In this document: positions 1 through 12,883 of the stretch, piece by piece
Numbering within the stretch: the stretch's first letter is position 1
Layout: each line of letters opens with the position of its first letter
NCBI GenBank assembly: GCA_026419785.1
Contig: JAODTK010000444.1
Span: forward strand, 186,001-250,000
DNA from: Sclerodactyla briareus
Lineage: Eukaryota > Echinodermata > Holothuroidea > Dendrochirotida > Sclerodactylidae
Direction of reading: 5' to 3'
DNA: 64,000 nucleotides
The notes under the pieces: generated by a model
The model's database searches: none
What the model was told of the DNA's origin: nothing
The model's input: the letters and a program-made list of their open reading frames with translations, nothing else
Translations under genes and position numbers: made by a program

Positions 1-650
1 GGTCATTGTGTCTTCACCCATTTGGCATTAATGTCTGGGAGTGAATTCATAGTAAGTTAATGTTATCACAGTTAGAGGCCTTTCCTCCTTATTTTTTACT
101 TTTTAATATATTGATTGAAATTCACATTTGTCCCTCAACCTCAGACTCAAACTACCATTTATCTCAGCCCCCTACTGCGCAGTACTCACATGGCCAATAT
201 ACATACTGGGGATTATTCTGCAAAAGTATGTCTATTCGTTCATGAGTGTTTACAGGTTCATTTGCAGCACAGCAAGAATTGGAGTAAAGGTATTTTTTGC
301 AGAGATTAAGCTGAGTTTGATTGCGTTGAGCAACAAAACTTGTCTTAAATAAACAGAAACAACAAGGATGCCACATCTGAAATTGCATGCACATCCAGTT
401 CATGTGTATTCGTATGGAAATGAACCTCTTCATCCTATGAACTATTAGTATTGGACACTCACTTGTTTTACATTCCTTCAAATTTTCTTGATATATGCAG
501 TTGTTTGCATTTTCACTCACTTCTGGTTTAGTATGTGTATCAATTTTGTGTGCTATGAGAAGTATGCATGGCTGTGTGTTTGCATTCACACAGTTTGCCT
601 TCATTAGATTTAATACCATGTTTGCTTGTTCTTGAACCTACCCCTTTCAG
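1..650 (+). other. Intron, 3' part (upstream of first visible exon)
   Basis: This is non-coding sequence ending in a pyrimidine-rich 3' splice site (cccctttcag) at 641-650. No coding-like reading frame, RNA gene or element was recognised. The short ORFs in all frames have no helical or domain character. Confidence 0.6.
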
Positions 651-710
651 GAGGCTTGTGATAAGAGGATTAATGTCTTATCTGAGAAGATCAAGGAACT
701 CTGTGCGAAG
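651..710 (+). CDS. Spectrin-repeat protein exon (first in window)
   Basis: The exon begins directly after a good acceptor (cccctttcag). It reads 20 codons in phase 0, starting EACDKRINVLSEKIKEL, an amphipathic heptad-type helix as in spectrin repeats. A donor-like AAG|GTGAAG lies at 708-716 and gives a 60-bp phase 0-0 exon. Alternatively the exon runs on to about 774, where another frame reads HTQWEENELTG. The next coding helix is the exon start near 5630 or 12293. Role is inferred: a segment of the rod of a giant cytoskeletal linker. The exact 3' end is unsure. Confidence 0.55.
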
Positions 711-1739
711 GTGAAGCAACTACCTTACAACACGAGAGGACGACTCACACACAGTGGGAGGAAAATGAGTTGACCGGCCGAGGGTCAACTCTTATTATCA
801 CTTTGGTCATTTGCAGGATAAAGCAGAATTTGCAGGTGTGACTTCTTTTTGAGAGTGAGGCTGGCTCCATAGGTGTTAGCAGCTGTCATGTGGATGGTTA
901 GCAGTTCCCTCGTCAACCCCTTGAACCACATGCGGACTTTGGTTGAACTTGCAATATACCTCTGCATGGCAGGGGCGACTAATAAGCGTGCCATCAAATA
1001 TCCTCTGCAATGTACCATAGGTGTACTTAATTCACATGGCATATACCTCCACAACTGCTACGGGCACCTGTTGCTGACATCAGCATCCAGATGGCAATAA
1101 AATTCATAAATTCATAAATTGTTTTGAAATGGGCAGATAGCATAAAATAGCATAAAATTGAAGGGTAAATCATAAAAATCATAACATTTTGATAAAAATG
1201 ATGTATTGCTTATAAATATTTTTCTCATCCTTAATGTCTCCTGAAATGTCATGTGTGTAGACTACATATGTACTCAACATAGCTCACAGTTGGGATACAG
1301 CTTGTGCCTTCAATGCTGGATGTTTTAATACATGCACACTGTCAATGTTCAGGCAACAGTACTTAGTCCTATAGAGGATTTTAAATGAAAGCAATGTTCA
1401 TATGATGCCGTTATGTGAACATTAAATAACATGAACACATGACCTACATCTAATTTATAAAATAGTCTATCACCTCACCTCCTTCTCCCTCCCTATTCTA
1501 ACTCCCCCTTCCTAGTCTAATGCCCCTCTTAGAGAAGTATCAGTTATACCACCTCTTTTGAATCACTGCACTATGAATTGTGAATTATTACTTGAAGTAT
1601 AGAGCACTTGTGGTAGAAGCTCATATATAGTATCATCTTTTACTGCCCATCAATTGGTTAAATTGCTCCTCTCCATCTTTCAATGATAATGATGAACTTG
1701 GTCCAATCAATGCATGACCAGTGAAGGCTCACCTTGGGT

Positions 1740-2500
1740 GTTTTGAAAAATTGCTGAGGTCAAAGGTCATCTATGGGGTCAGTTTGGCCATTTTTGTGAC
1801 AATAATGCCCAATGCTTCTCCGGCAGATTAAGTTGGATTTTGTTCATAATTGGTCAGTGGTGTCATTAACTAGTCATACCTATAGGGTGTGCAGGATTTC
1901 AACGATCAATTTAGGGGTTATTTTGACCCCATAGGGTTATTTTGGGGGTCAAAAGGCCAAAATGCTTCATTCTCTGACAGAGAATGGGGTGATCATGATA
2001 TGGTTGGTTCAATGTCCTCAATGACATGGGGGGGCATATGGGGTGTTCAGGAACTTGGGGTGATGGGTCCTTTAGGGGTCAACAAAAGGTCATTTTTTGG
2101 GGCCAACAGTCAAAATGATTCTCCTATAGATTGATTTGGACTATTATTATGATATCGTCAATGTCATCACTGACCAATGGTACATGTGGGATGTTCTGAA
2201 ATTTTGGGTCAGTGGTCATCTAGTTCTCACTTTGACCCTAAATGGTTATTTTGGGGGTGAAAAGGTCAGAGTACTGCTTTCCTAATAAGTTGGCTGAGTC
2301 ATGGTATGGGCTCATGCCATCACTGACCAGTGGTGCACACGGTTCCCGGACAACTCCCACCCGGACAATTTTAGTCCCTGACCATAATTCTGACCACAAA
2401 AAACATTTCGTTGAGGGGGAATTGACCGGGTGGGAATTGTCCGGTCACGGGTGCACTTGGGGTGTTCGTGAATTGTGGTCAATTGATGACCATTTGTGAA
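1740..2500 (+). repeat. Satellite of about 150 bp, four units
   Basis: Similar blocks recur around the words aatgcttctcc / aatgcttcattc / aatgattctcc / agtactgcttt at 1812, 1962, 2114 and 2270, a spacing of about 152 bp. Each block carries GGTCA-rich text, a variant of tcatcactgaccagtgg, and ggtgttcaggaa. The same family appears at 8430-9130 (second copy of the duplication) and, more diverged, at 39.7-41.0 kb. It is non-coding. Confidence 0.75.
2333..2456. mobile_element. Palindromic foldback element inside the satellite
   Basis: A 124-bp near-palindrome is bounded by gtgcac on both sides. The left arm ccggacaactcccacccgg (2346-2364) pairs with the right arm ccgggtgggaattgtccgg (2426-2444), with a loop containing accataattctgaccac. 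It interrupts a satellite unit whose uninterrupted relatives read accaatggtacatgtggg, so it was inserted there. It could be a foldback MITE or a structured replication by-product. It has no coding capacity. Confidence 0.6.
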
Positions 2501-5500
2501 AATGCACAAAATCTTGCTGCTTTTACAGATGAAGTTGGCGTTCTTCATAGTTTGTCGGTGATATAATTGACTATTTGGTTACTAATTTCAATGCAAAGTT
2601 TCACAGAGACATTCCTATCAAGCAATCAAGAGCTTCTCTAGGTTGTTGTTAGGCTATTGACCGTAACATTTTTGTCACAATCAGTTCAATTAACATTTAA
2701 TAGATGGATAATGAGAGCTACAGCACCCTTGATGCTCTTGTATAGCTCAAAACAGGGTTAGGTAATATGCTGGTTACAAGATTTAGAAGTAAATCCATTT
2801 ACCACACCACAATTGTCCACCTAGAGTATTGGTCATGTTCTTAAGTGCATTTTAAAAGTAGTACCATATTGAAAAGCAAATTATTACTGCATCATCTTTC
2901 TGTAGAAATTTGACGGGCCTGGGTAGGCACTCTCGTGTGTGTATTTTACTTGATCAGGTAAACGCATATTTCCTGTGTTCTCAGATTTTCAAACACTTGC
3001 TCCCTGTGTTGGCATGAGGGAAAGGCCATATGACGGCAGGTGTTGATTTGCAAATGTTAGCATGTTAATTATCACTCTAGCTATATTGATAGAGTCAACT
3101 TCAAACTTGGTGTGTTCAGGAAGCAGAGGGGGCCTTTGTGGTTTACTTTTGATTTTTTATGAAAGTGGCCACTTGGTAAACTTAAATGGCTGACATAACA
3201 ATGTTGGAACTACTGCACCACAGGTGCTCTGGTTTCTTGTAAGTATCCCATGCATATGGGGCTTATCTCGGTAGGCTTCTTTCAAGTCAGTCCAAAACCG
3301 TATGGACCTTATCTTCAATTCCAAAGTGTCCAAAAATGTGAGGAGGCATGGAGGAAAATTCATTCAAATGTTTGCTCAACAAACTCCACACCCAATGTGG
3401 TTGGTGTGTGATCATAACAATTGCATTTTGGAATATGCCTACTTCAATTTTCAGGAAAGATCAGAGGTTGATGAATTGCCAATATAATGGAAAGGACCAC
3501 TTACTGTGATCTTGGTGGGAGGAGGAATTCCCTGGGTCAAGAGGTGTCAAAAGACGATACACCAGTGCATATGTACTATTCGTAGAAAGAAATTCGGAAT
3601 TGGTGGCTCTGGTCTTTCTAATGAACGATACATTGGTAAGCTGTTCAGATTTAAAGAGACTTTGAAAGGACAGTCAAGTCAGCATAAAAGGTCGCCAACT
3701 TTTCTGAATGGTTAGCAGTTATTGATAAAAGATTAATTATTCTGATCCAAGCTTAAAAGTTATTGATCCCCCCTCTCCTTAGCAAGCCAAAATGATGATG
3801 CAGAGAGATTCAGAGTATTGGTTCCATGATTCTGATATGGCAAAGAACCATATACCAAGGAAGACAAGGATGAAAGTTGGTTTGTCAGAGCTGTGGCATA
3901 GTACCAATCTTAACAACAGGTTGATCGGAACATTCAGACATCCCATTTGCCTTTAAGTTGGATGAAACCACAAACCACTCGCGATAAGCAGCAGCATGAT
4001 TGGACACGTGCGTACTGTACTGATCCAAGAAGGGTTTGCTAATTTGTTTTTGCAGATCATTTTTTGTAGTCCACTGATGAAAACGAAGCGTTTGGTATGC
4101 CATTTCGAAGAGTGGTCACATGAATGAAGTGGGATGACAAAAAGTACCCCTGCATATGGTATGGTTGATCTGATTGTAAGTTTTTGGTTGAAAAAAGAAA
4201 CTCGCAGCTAACTTGGAAAGAAAGAAACATGTATGTTCTCCAGTTCGTTCCCTTCACCATGTGCATATTGCATTCTGGAAAGCCATTGAGAAAGAGGGAC
4301 ATGAGCGAGAGGATATGCATCTGTGCGGAGTTACAAAGTGGACAGGTTGGTATGCATGCATTATGCACAGTCTTTTTTAAGGTGGCTATAGCACTGAGCC
4401 CAGTTGTTCTCAGTATCCTAGCACAGTGGGAAACTGCAGGAATAAATGACAAAATGTTGCAATTTTATTAACCATGACATGGTTGGCCCGGCTTACAGAA
4501 ACCTATTTCTCACAGGTGTTGTTCTCAACAACATAGTAATTTTACACGAAATATGGCATAAAATGCCATAAAAATTGCAAACAGTGGCATAAATAAGCAT
4601 AAGAATTCCATAAACATAGCATTAAATTGATAAATAAATTTTCCCCAAACTTGCTAGGGCAGGCCTGTGACATGGAAATTATACCTCACAAACAGCCGTA
4701 GGTGACTATTACAAAACAAAATGAACCTCTGCAATGTGCCATGGGCGAATATAGACAACATTGCAGTTTTGAGGAGAAAAAATATTAAGATTTCAAAGTA
4801 AAAAAACGGCAAAATCTTACTAATAATGTATTACCATGACTTTAGGTTGCGCTTGAGAATCGGAGCAGAAGTGGCAAGGCCCACCTGTGTTGGAAATTTT
4901 AGGAGACAAGCCAGTAGTTAGTGGCTTTAGAAAAAACAAACAATTTGGCTTGCGTGTAAGCACCCAATGTGAAAACAAGAAGGCATATTTGACTACCACA
5001 ATGTTAAAGTCACTGGCACAGGTGGAAGAGGACTTGTCAAAACCCTCCTCTAATCTGTTTTGATCGGATGCTCAAGTTCCCCATTGGTTTTAAACTGGTT
5101 CAAGGTCAATAGAGGTCCCATGTCTGAGAAACTAGTAATCTGTGAGGGGGCTCTACTTATGAGAATGTTGATATTATTTTGTGGTTCATTTGTAAACGAG
5201 GTAAGAAACTGTTGGGGTCCATTATTGGCATGTACATTGGCCATAGCTAGTTAATTCTTGGTATCAAAGTTGCCCATATAAATGTCCCTGGAAATGGTTT
5301 TCCGTGGGTCCGCCAGTGATTATGTTCCTGAACCCAAAGATTTTGGTATAGGACTCAGCTGTGATAAGTACCTGTTTGTTTGCACTGGGGTTGTTACAGT
5401 GCATACCCCAAACTTTCCTTTTCCTTTTTTCCATATTTAGTGTCTGATTCCTACTTCATTTTCCTATTATTCTTGTCAATTCTGCCGCTTTAGATAGACA

Positions 5501-5629
5501 AGTGTCATACAAATGGACTGTCATATTGCTTCAGGGATTAGTGGCAACCCACGCAACAAGGAATCACTGCAGTATTGCATTCTAGAAATAATTGTTTCAT
5601 GACCACATTTTTTTCCCCCCTAACATCCA

Positions 5630-6213
5630 AATCTGCATGTTGAGATTGAAGAGTACCAAGAAGAGATCCTCGTCCTTCTGTTCCGAACCAAGGAGCTTCA
5701 AGAAGCTGCTCATGTCAGGAGACAGTGAGGCTCTCTCTTTATCCAACTCAGCCATTTCTCTCCAGAGCTATAGAGGGTGAGCCACAGAACATCCCATCAC
5801 CCCCTAACACTTCCACTGCAGTCACCCCCTTCGTATAGAAGTGATGTCTCCTGTAGTTAATGAGCCCTGATGTGTCCCGCAGATCGATCAGAACATTTTC
5901 CTGTGAACCATTCCCACACGGTCACTTTCCCTCGATCAGAAACACTGTTTGCCAACGTCACTCATCACACCCCACAATTGAACCGAGGACTGAGCAGTGG
6001 GGAGAGATATTACACCAATGGTGCAGTGGAGACAGTCACTAGAACAGAAGGGACAGACGCCAATACAATCAACGAGCAAGGCCATTGGTCATTCCATACC
6101 AATTTTGGAAAACGTCATGTTTAAGACACTAGTCTTCCAAGACCTCAGAAAGAACGGTTGCGGCTCCATCACTAGAGAAGAGAAAAGTGAAAAAACCTCT
6201 GTTTACAGTGCAC
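5630..6213 (+). CDS. Start of the large exon (duplication copy 1), spectrin helix then linker
   Basis: Corresponds to the exon start at 12293 in copy 2. One frame gives VEIEEYQEEILVLLFRTKEL, a strong amphipathic helix, and a frame change then leads into a Ser/Pro/Thr-rich linker (for example IPSPPNTSTAVTP, then TVTFPRSETLFANVT near 5930). The acceptor AG visible in copy 2 (acatacag) is altered here (acatccaaa), consistent with local base errors. The segment joins the super-repeat that starts at about 6214. It is probably the same biological exon as 12293 if the duplication is an assembly artefact. Confidence 0.5.
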
Positions 6214-7485
6214 AATGACCATGGTCGAGCTTTTGTACTGCCTCCCCTGACTGAAGATGAAACAAAGGAGGCAGATAAACCAGATGTGGACTTCCTGTTT
6301 TGTCTGTGAAAGTGCTGTGGTGGAAACCAAGGTAAACACGGTACAGGGGTTTCCAGGAAAGCAAACCTCATATTTGAACCCTGAGTCTGTCTGGAGAACT
6401 TTTCTCGCCAAACAGGCCATGATCCAGAAGATCTTGTCGAAGTGGAGAGTGTTTCTTAGATCCACACGCTGCCACCGGAAAAGATGTGATGAGAGTGTAC
6501 GATCCTGATACCATTGAAATGACAAGGGTATCATGCAGGACGTGGCGGCAGGACTAGAGGCACCGCCTGTAAGTTGTAGAATAGAGCCACTCAAGAAGAG
6601 AGGGAAAAGAAGAACCCATGGAGAAGGATCTACTGTTGAAGCAGCAAGTGCAAGTTTTTTGTTTTTTGGTTGTTTGGACAGACCATGGGACCTGCCTACA
6701 CCTTGCGACCCATTGGGGGAGATGGCGTTGCAGGAGAGGACAGTCCAAATGTGGATATGTGCTGTGGGAGGAGGAGGAAAGCAGTTCCCAGAACCATCCT
6801 GCAGTAACTGGTCTGAAAGTTGTCCCATGTACCGAAGAGCCCCTCCTCAAAATTCAGGATCCACAAACTGGAAGAGTGTTCTTGCTGAGCAATTGTCAGA
6901 TTTCCGCTGAACAACTCCAGTCTGAACGCACTGCCTACATGCCCGAAGACACGCCTGGGCAATGTGAAAGTGTTTGATTCCCACCAGGAGGGGAATTTGT
7001 GGAAGCCGTGCCTTCAGAGAGACTGAAAGACGAAAATAGCCGAAGCCAGCACCGTTTGATGAGGAAGCACCCTGGGAAGTTGACAGATGAAGGAAACCAA
7101 TGGAAGTGGCCGACCAGGACAACGAGGACGGATGCTCCGTCACTGACAGGTCATGAACTGACCAAGGACCTGCCTACACCCTGAGAAAAGCAGGTCAGGA
7201 TGGAGTTGCTGACAGAGACAGCCCCGATATTGACTATGTGATGTCAGAGCAACCTATGATAGTGAAATGCCACCTGTCACCAGTGTCAGGAGCTGTGCCA
7301 AACCACGAGCAATTGTGGTCAGTGATCCTCAGACAGGCAAGTTTTTCTGCAGACCACACCGACGAAAGACCCAGAGGAGGTATCCAGAGGCAAGTAGTCG
7401 CATTGGTTCCAGATCCAGATGACAGGTCGGGAGACGCCAACATCAAGGTTTACGACCCGGAAAAAGGTCAAGTCACATGCGGGTG
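6128..7485. repeat. 1358-bp exact duplicate block, copy 1
   Basis: Base-for-base identical with 12798-14155. Identity begins at actagtcttccaagacctc and ends at catgcgggtg. All embedded frames, including their frameshifts, are the same in both copies. Shared errors show that one consensus block was used twice or that a very recent homogenisation occurred. Confidence 0.95.
6214..7485 (+). CDS. Super-repeat R1 of the large exon: three modules (copy 1)
   Basis: One complete 1.3-kb coding super-repeat. Module 1 starts at NDHGRAFVLPPLTEDET and continues ADKPDVDF. Module 2 starts near 6687 (the equivalent of GPAYTL, then PxVDY, VVPCTEEPL). Module 3 starts near 7165 (GPAYTLRKAG, SPDIDYVMSEQ, then IKVYDPEKGQV at the end). 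Each module has at least one frame break, for example after PDVDF, where relatives have an acidic stretch. The block equals R2 exactly. At 7482 it meets a GTGAG and intron-like sequence, so it either ends at a real donor or marks an assembly join. Function unknown; I recognise no family. Confidence 0.6.
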
Positions 7486-10400
7486 AGCTGGCTCCATAGG
7501 GGTTAGCAGATGTCAGGTCATGTTGATGGTAGAGGAGTTCCCTCGTCAACCCCTTCGAAACCACATGCGACTTTGGTTGGACATTGAGATACCTCTGCAA
7601 TGTGCCATGGGCGTCGACTTATAGCGTGAATCAAATATACCTCTGCAATGTACCATAGGACTAAGTAACAGGCATATACCTCAAACAAAAGCTATGGGCA
7701 ACTGTTGCTGGAAATCAGGCTCCCACAGAGTGGCATATAAAATCAGAAAAATTCATAAAATATGGTTTTTTGATGAATTGAAAAATGGGCCAGGATCAGA
7801 TAGCATAAAATAGCATAAAAATTGAAGGGTATAATGTGAAATCATAAAATATCATAACATTTTGATAAAAATGATGTATTGCTTATAAATATTTTCTCAT
7901 CCTTAATTTCTCCTGAAATGTCATGTGTGTAGACTACATATGTAATCCACATAGCTCAAAGTTGGGATACAGCTTGTGACTTCAATGCTGGAATTGTTAA
8001 TACATTCACACTGTCAATGTTCAGGCAACAGTAATTAGGGCCTATAGGGATTTTAATGAAGCAATGTTCATATGATGCTGCTATGTGAACATTAAATAAC
8101 ATGAACACATGACCTACATCTAATTTATGAAATAGTCTATCACCCCTTCCCCCTCCCTATTCTAACTCACCATTCCTAGTCTAATGCCCCCTTAGAGAAA
8201 GTATCAGTTTATACCACCTCTTTTGAATCACGCAGATATGAATTGTGATTATTAGATTGAAGGATAGAGCTACGTGGTGGTATAAGATCCATAATAGTAT
8301 CAGCTGATACTGCCCATCAAAATGGTGAAATGCTCCTCTCCCATTCTTTTGAATAATGATGAAACTGGTCACAATGATGGACCAGTGATGGGCAATCATC
8401 TGGGTGTTCAAGAAATTGATGTATAAAATCATCTAGAGGTCAGTTTGGCCATTTTGTGGACAATATGCCCAATGCTTCACCTCAGAGTAAGTTGGATTTT
8501 GTTCAATGGTCAGTAGAGGTCATAACTGTCATCTATAGGGGTGCGGGATTTTCAAAGATCATTTCAGGGGTTATTTTGACCCATAGGGTTGTTATTTTGG
8601 GGGTCAAACGGCCAAAAAAGGCTTATTCTCTGGACATATGAATGGGGGGCGATCATGAAATGGTGGTCAATGTCATCACTGACATGTGGGGCATATGGTG
8701 GGTGTTCAGGAACTTGGGGTGAAGGGTCCTTTAGGGTCACAAAGGTCTTTTTGGGGCCAACAGTCAAAATGATTCGCCTATAGATTGATTTGGACTATAT
8801 TTATTGATATCGTCAATGTCTCAGGACCAATGGTACATGTGGGATGTGTCTGAAATTTTGCGGTCAGTGGTAATCAGTTCTCAATTTGACCCTAAATGGT
8901 TATTTGGGGGTGGGTGTGAAATGGTCAGAGTACTGCTTCCTAATAAGTTGGATAGTCATGGTAGGTGCTTCAGTGCCATCACTGACCAGTGGTGTGCACA
9001 CGGTGCCCGGACATCTCCCACCCGGACAATTTTAGTCCCAGACCATAATTCTGACCACAAAAAACATCGTTGAAGGGGGAATTGACCGGGTGGGAATTGT
9101 CGGTCACGGGTTGAAAGTGGGTGTTCGGGAATTTAGGTCAATTGATGACCATTTGTGAAAATGCCACAACAATCTTGCTGCTTTTTGCAGATGAAGTTGG
9201 GTTGCTTCATAGTTTGTCGTGATATAATTAGACGATTTGACTAATTCAATGCCAAAGTTGTCAAAGGATATTTGCCACAAGCAATCAAGAGGCTTCTAGG
9301 TTGTTGGTAGCTGATTGACCGTAAAATTTTTGTCACAATTCAGTTAATTAATATTTAATAGATGGATAATGCGAGCTACAGCACCCTGGCTCTTGTATAG
9401 CTCAAAACAGGCGGTAGGTATATGCTGGTACAGATTAGCAGTAAATACATTTACACACCATCAATTGTCCCACCTAGAGTCTTGGTCATGTTATTAAGTT
9501 CCATTTAAAGTATAGTCTAGTACCCAATTGAGAAGCACAATATATGCATCAATTTCTGTGTAATTTGACGGGATGGGTAGCCAACTCCTAGTGTGTTTAA
9601 TTGAAACTTGATCAGTAAACGCAATATTTCCGTGGTATCATATTTTCAAAACTACTTGCTCCGGGTTTGGCATGAGGAAAGGCATCTGAGGCCACGTGTT
9701 GATTTGCAAATGTTAGCATGTTATTATCACCCTAGCTATATTGATAGAGTCAACTTCAAAATTGGTTTTGTCATGAGCAGAGTGTTGGTTGTATTTGATT
9801 TTCATGAACCTTGCACTTGGTAAACTTACAGAGGCTGACATAAACAATGGTTTGAACTACTGCACCACAGGTGCTCTGGTTTCTTGTCAGATCCCATGGC
9901 ATATGGGGCTACTCGGTAGGGCTTCTAACGGCAGTCCAAAACTTATTAGTGACCATTAGATCAATTCCAAATTGCTGTCCAAAATGTGGAGGAGGCATGG
10001 AGGAATTCCATTCAATTTGCCTCAACAAAACTCACACCCAAGTTGGTGGGTGTGATCACTAACAATTTGCATTTTGGGAATAGGCCTACGTTCACTTTTT
10101 CAGAAGGGAAGATCCAGAGGTGAATTGCCAACTATAAGGGGAAAAAAAAGACCACTACTGTGAATCTTGGGTGGGGGTGAGCATTCCTGGGTCAAGAGTG
10201 TCAAAAAGAGATACCACCAGTGCATACTGTCTATAGTAGAAAGAAATTTCGGAATTGGTGGGCTATGGTCTTTCTCAGAACGATCCACATGTAAAGGGCA
10301 TGTTCAGCTGAAAGACGACTTTGAAAGGAAAGTCAAGTAAGGCATAAAAGGTCGCCAAATTTCTGAAGGGTAGCATTATTTATTGATAAAAAGATTTATT

Positions 10401-12292
10401 CATTTCTGTCCAAGCAGTATAAAAGTTATGATTCAACCTTACGGCCTTAGCAAGCACAAAGATGATTGCAGACAGAGCGCTTCAGATGCTAATGTCAATG
10501 ATTTATATCATTGCAAAGAACCATAAACAAGGAAAGACAAAGATGAAGTATGGTGTCCAGTGGGCTAGTCCATACTCTTAACAACAGGTTGATCGGGACA
10601 GTTTCAGACATCCCATTGCCTTCAAGGTGGATTGATGAATGGAAACCACAACCTCGCAGATAAAGCAGCAGATGATGGACACGTGCAGTACTGTACTGAT
10701 CCAAGTACGGGTTGTTGTAATTTGTTTTGCCAGATCATTTGTTGTAGTCCACTGTAAAAAGAAGAGTTTGGTAGTATGCCATTAGAAGAGTGGTGCACAT
10801 GATGAAGTGGGATACAAAGTACCTCCTGCATATTGGTATGGAGGTGATCTGATTGATTTTGTTGAAAAGAAACTCGCAGCTAACTTGGAAAGAAAGAAAT
10901 TCATGTATAGTCCAATTCATGTTCCCTTCACCATGCCATAATGCCATTCGGGGAAAAGCCATTGAGAAAGTGGACATGGCGGACGAGAGGATATGCAATC
11001 TGTCAGAAGTTGGAAGTTACAAAGTGGAAGCTGGGTATGAAATGCATTATGCCACATGTACTTTTTAAGGTGGCTTATAGCACTGAAGCAGTGTCTCGTT
11101 AGGCCGTAGAACAGTGGGAAAACGTGCAGAATAAATGACATAAATGTGGCAATTTTATTCACCATGACATGGCTTGGACCGGGCTTACAGATAACCTATG
11201 TCCACCCAGGTTGTTCTCAACAACATAGGAATTTTACACTAATATGGCATAAAATTGCCATAAATTGCAAGAACAGTGCATAAATAAGCATAAAATCTTC
11301 ATAAAAATAGCATAAATTTTAAATAAATTTTCCCAAACTTGATGGGGGCATGTTGTGACATGGAATATACCTCCACAAACATGCCGTGGTGACTATTACA
11401 AACAAAATGAACCTCTGCAATGTGCCATGGGCGACTATACCAATTGCAGGTGAGGAGAAAATTATTACAGTTAAAGAAAAAAGGAAAATTACTAATAATA
11501 CCCGTATACCATGACTTTAGGTTGCGCTTGAGAATCGGAGCAGAAGTGGCAGCCCATCCTGTGTTGAAAGAAATTTTAGGAAAAGCGTAGTAGTATGGCT
11601 TTAGAAACAACAATGGGCTCGGTTGTAAGCACCCAATGTGAAAAAAAGAAGGCATAGTTGAATACCACAATTGTTAAAGTCACTGGCCTAAGGTGGAAAG
11701 AGGGACTGTCAAAACCCTAAATCTGTTTTGAGCTGGATGACTCAATGTCACCATTGGTTTTAAACTGGTTCTTCAAGTCAATAGGGTCTGTCTGAGAGAA
11801 ACTAGTAATCTGTAGAGGGGCTCGACTTAGGAGAATGTTGTGATGGATATTTGTGGTTTCATTGGAAACGAGGTTACAAGAAAGCTGTGAGGGTCCATTT
11901 TATTGGCATGTACATTGGCCATAGCAGTTAATTCTTGGTATCAAAGTTGACAACATATAAATGTCCGGAAAACTGTTGTTCAAGTGGTCCAGTGATTATG
12001 CCTGGAACCCAAAGATTTTGGATTAGGCTCAGCTGTGGATAAAGTACCTGTGTTTGCATGGGGTTGAACAGTGATACCCCAAACTTTCCTTTTCCTTTTT
12101 CCATATCTAGTGTCTGATTCCTATTATTTCCTATTATTTGCGTCAATTTGGTCCCTTTAGGATAGACAATTGTCATACAAATGGACTGTATCTTGCTAAG
12201 GGATAGTGGCAACACACTCAGACAGGGAATCACTGCAGTATTGCATTCTAGAGAATTCGTTGCATTGACCACATTTTCCCCCCTACATACAG
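7486..12292 (+). other. Intron, right copy of the 6.67-kb duplication
   Basis: Diverged repeat of 860-5629, collinear along its length: cataaaa clusters (7735-7870, 11240-11330), satellite of about 150 bp (8430-9130) with palindrome (8994-9112), and the segment around 10850-11170 matching 4190-4480. Differences are mostly single-base gains and losses. It ends in the acceptor ccctacatacag at 12281-12292. No exon was recognised inside. Confidence 0.6.
8430..9130 (+). repeat. Satellite of about 150 bp, second copy, with palindrome 8994-9112
   Basis: Counterpart of 1740-2500. It contains the same unit landmarks (ggggccaacagtcaaaatg, accaatggtacatgtggg) and the same foldback insertion, with arms acatctcccacccggac and gaccgggtgggaattgtc. 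Its existence in both copies shows the palindrome was inserted before the duplication, or that both copies represent one locus. Confidence 0.75.
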
Positions 12293-12883
12293 AAGCTGAA
12301 TGTTGAGATTGAAGATACCAAGAAGAGATCCTCGTCCTTCAGTTCCGAACCAGGAGCTTCAAGAAGCTGATGCTGTAAGGAGACAGTGAGGCAGCTCTCT
12401 GTAGCTCAACTAGCCATCTATCCAGAGCTATTAGGATGATCAAACAGACATTCCAGCCCCCTGAAACACTTCCATGCAGCACCCTCTTCAGAGTATAGAA
12501 GATGATGTATCCTGTAGTATATGAGCCCTATGTGCCCGAAGATCGATTCTGAACATTTTGCTGTGAACCGGACTCCCTCACACGGTCACTTTCCCTCAGA
12601 GCAGGAAACACTGTTTGCCACGTCACTCATGACACCCGACGTGTTACAGAGGAGGACACTGAGAGAGATCTTACACCAATGGGGCAGTGGAGACAGCTCA
12701 ACCTTCGACAAGACAGAGGGACCATGACGGCCAATACATCAAACTAGCAATGCTATGGTCATTCAATACACAATTTGGGAAACGTCATGTTGAAGAAACT
12801 AGTCTTCCAAGACCTCAGAAAGAACGGTTGCGGCTCCATCACTAGAGAAGAGAAAAGTGAAAAAACCTCTGTTTACAGTGCAC
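12293..12883 (+). CDS. Start of the large exon (duplication copy 2), spectrin helix then linker
   Basis: After the acceptor ccctacatacag the frame reads KLNVEIED; one base later the coil continues YQEEILVLQFRT and ELQEADAVRRQ. This is a typical spectrin-repeat helix. A Ser/Pro-rich linker with several indels follows up to the first super-repeat. The matching stretch in copy 1 (5630-6213) has different indels, and comparing both copies restores an open frame in most places. The exon continues without a visible intron into the super-repeat array ending near 18773. Confidence 0.6.

Larger units (their letters stand above)
711..5629 (+). other. Intron, left copy of the 6.67-kb duplication
   Basis: From about 860 to the end this intron is the left copy of a tandem duplication whose second copy lies at 7486-12292. 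It holds a satellite of about 150 bp (1740-2500) with an embedded palindrome, and two clusters rich in the word cataaaa (1090-1200, 4550-4640), each close to a motif of the type cctctgcaatgtgccatgg. No convincing exon was found. The small ORFs are not conserved between the two copies because their indel patterns differ. Confidence 0.6.
860..7485 (+). repeat. Tandem duplication of about 6.65 kb, left copy
   Basis: The left copy starts at ggctggctccatagg (about 862) and runs to 7485, where the same motif starts again (7487). It contains an intron, a spectrin-type exon start and one 1.3-kb coding super-repeat. Positions 6128-7485 are base-identical to 12798-14155 at an offset of 6670. The other 5.27 kb matches 7486-12797 only with very frequent 1-3 base indels and substitutions. 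Identical reading frames in 6129-7446 and 12799-14116 confirm the exact block. Confidence 0.9.

Noticed and set aside
6172-6828. 218-codon minus-strand frame (and its identical twin at 12842-13498)
   Set aside because: Antisense shadow of modules 1-2; duplicated only because the block is duplicated.
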